A DNA stretch of 64,000 nt from Hypomesus transpacificus (taxonomy: Eukaryota; Chordata; Actinopteri; Osmeriformes; Osmeridae), in the NCBI RefSeq assembly GCF_021917145.1, contig NC_061064.1, positions 2,777,137 to 2,841,136 on the forward strand, written 5' to 3'. Under the pieces are notes generated by a model that saw nothing but the letters and a program-made list of their open reading frames with translations, did no database searches and was not told the origin of the DNA. The translations under genes and the position numbers were made by a program. Each line of letters opens with the position of its first letter. The stretch's first letter is position 1. This document shows positions 62,744-64,000 of the stretch, piece by piece.

Positions 62744-64000
62744 CTGTGGGACACGACGCACAGCGTGAGTCTAACACACGCTGAGGTAGAACGCACGGGC
62801 GTCACGGCGTGAAGACTTGCAGACATTGCAATGCTAACAGAATGAAGCTGATTTAAGCGCTGGACGCGTGCGAACAGGCGGTGTGCTCAGAGTTCCATCT
62901 GTAAGGCCTGTGCTGGGATTAGAGGAGCCGGAGGAAGGGGAGGCAGGAGGAGCCCCTGCGAGAGCAAACACACAGCCCTGCTGCTCAGCCACCCACCATA
63001 TCTGTGCTTCCCCCAGGTCTGATCCCCCTCTCCTCTGTCCCTCCCTCCCTCTCCTCCCTCCCTCCCTCCCTCCCTCCCTCCCTCCCTCCCTCCCTCCCTC
63101 CCTCCCTCCCTCCCTCTCCTCCCTCCCTCCCTCTCCTTTGTCCCTCCCTCCCTCTTGTCCTCCATCCCAATTTCTAGATTAAAAATAACCTGGTGAGAAA
63201 CCACTAGTCTAGGGGGAGAGGGATACATGGGGACTTAATGGTGGGAACAAGGGTATAGCCCAAATTCACACACAGTGTACATACGTATACACACACAGCC
63301 ACACACACACACACACACACCATCCAGGCACTTACACATCCAGAGAGCGGCACACACCGACACACCCCCTCCAGCAGGGAGCTGTGATTAAAACTGAATT
63401 GATTTTCTGTAATCTCCCGAAGCCTCGGCCCACTGCCAGCCCGGTAACAGCCACAACAGTTCTGCCATGATTGAGTAATTCAATACAGACTGGGACCCAA
63501 ACTGGAACAATGCAGAAATGTCACGGGCAAGCACAGCCGCTGAAATCATTTTTCTTTTTCCTGTGTAAATTCTCAAGCCCCGCCCCCTTACCATGACGGC
63601 GCGTCTGTTTGCTGTATTGTCAGGCGGCCATGACTTATTGATGGGAGGAGGTTTGGTTGAGAGAGCCTGTGGCATGGTCCACAGCCCAGTGGAGCCCCAG
63701 GGACTCCCAGCAGGGGTCTGGCTCAAGGGTCAGCCTGTCTGCAGGTAAGATGGTCATGTGACCATCCCCAGCCGTGCCCACATCTCAGCACAAGCCGGCT
63801 GCCTTTGATCTATAAATACATTTTCTCTGAGCACCAAACCCAACTTCTCGCTCTCTCTCTCTGCCTCTCTTTCGCAAAGGGGAATTACTTTTATGTATCT
63901 TATTTCATTTGACACTGTGGTACATTCTCTTTTGTGAGTTTAGAGCATATGCTTTTTTACATTTTCCTTTTGTGTTTTCTGGGTCAGCTGTATTAAGAAC
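62744..64000. other. Right end of the window, probably ephb4 intron 1
   Basis: No exon is recognised. A hydrophobic frame near 63420-63465 on the minus strand starts with ATG but lacks a donor of the required phase. The tetranucleotide repeat at 63050-63150 and a (CA)n at about 63300-63320 are the only structured elements. Confidence 0.4.
63050..63150. repeat. (TCCC)n tetranucleotide repeat
   Basis: About 100 bp of CCCT/TCCC units upstream of the first ephb4 exon seen. No coding content on either strand. Confidence 0.95.

Noticed and set aside
63420-63470. ATG with a hydrophobic stretch (MAELLWLLPGW), possible ephb4 signal-peptide exon
   Set aside because: No GT donor of the required phase follows, and the sequence does not resemble EPHB4 signal exons.

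Overview
The window is vertebrate nuclear DNA, almost certainly from a ray-finned (teleost) fish. The genes are multi-exon with GT-AG introns. The introns are short, AT-rich in places and full of (CA)n, (GA)n and poly-C/poly-G tracts. A tRNA-derived SINE and a foldback MITE of teleost type are present, and the proteins are clear but diverged orthologues of human genes. There is no bacterial, viral or CRISPR content.

Layout, left to right: the 3' end of pold3 (+, 1-851); chrdl2 (-, 6719-10422); spag7 (-, 11956-13886); kcnab3, the Kv channel beta-3 subunit (-, 16960-25277, with a second first exon at 28669-28946); a compact head-to-tail trio psmb6 (+, 32120-33696), inca1 (+, 34457-36321) and tnfsf13/APRIL-like (+, 37143-38457); about 11 kb with no recognisable exon (38458-49773, the right end probably ephb4 3' UTR); and ephb4 (-, 49774-62743, 5' exon(s) outside the window). 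Exon boundaries were read by eye from splice consensus plus family conservation. For the six genes complete in the window the summed coding length is an exact multiple of three.

From memory of human gene positions, the neighbours form a mosaic: pold3-chrdl2 (human 11q13), spag7/kcnab3/psmb6/inca1/tnfsf13 (17p13) and ephb4 (7q22). No functional operon logic is implied.

The most unusual structure is at ephb4 52150-52925. A 39-bp minisatellite of about 19 units has grown from an exon-intron junction inside the kinase activation loop. Every unit carries the exon 3' end and most carry an intact GT splice donor. Because 39 bp is 13 codons, the repeat stays open in the kinase frame for ten extra units before a stop. 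Alternative donor choice could therefore lengthen the activation loop in 13-residue steps. Other points of interest are a one-base frameshift and an unexpected short intron in the ephb4 ligand-binding exon, a GC-AG intron in kcnab3, and an alternative kcnab3 first exon encoding a different N-terminus.
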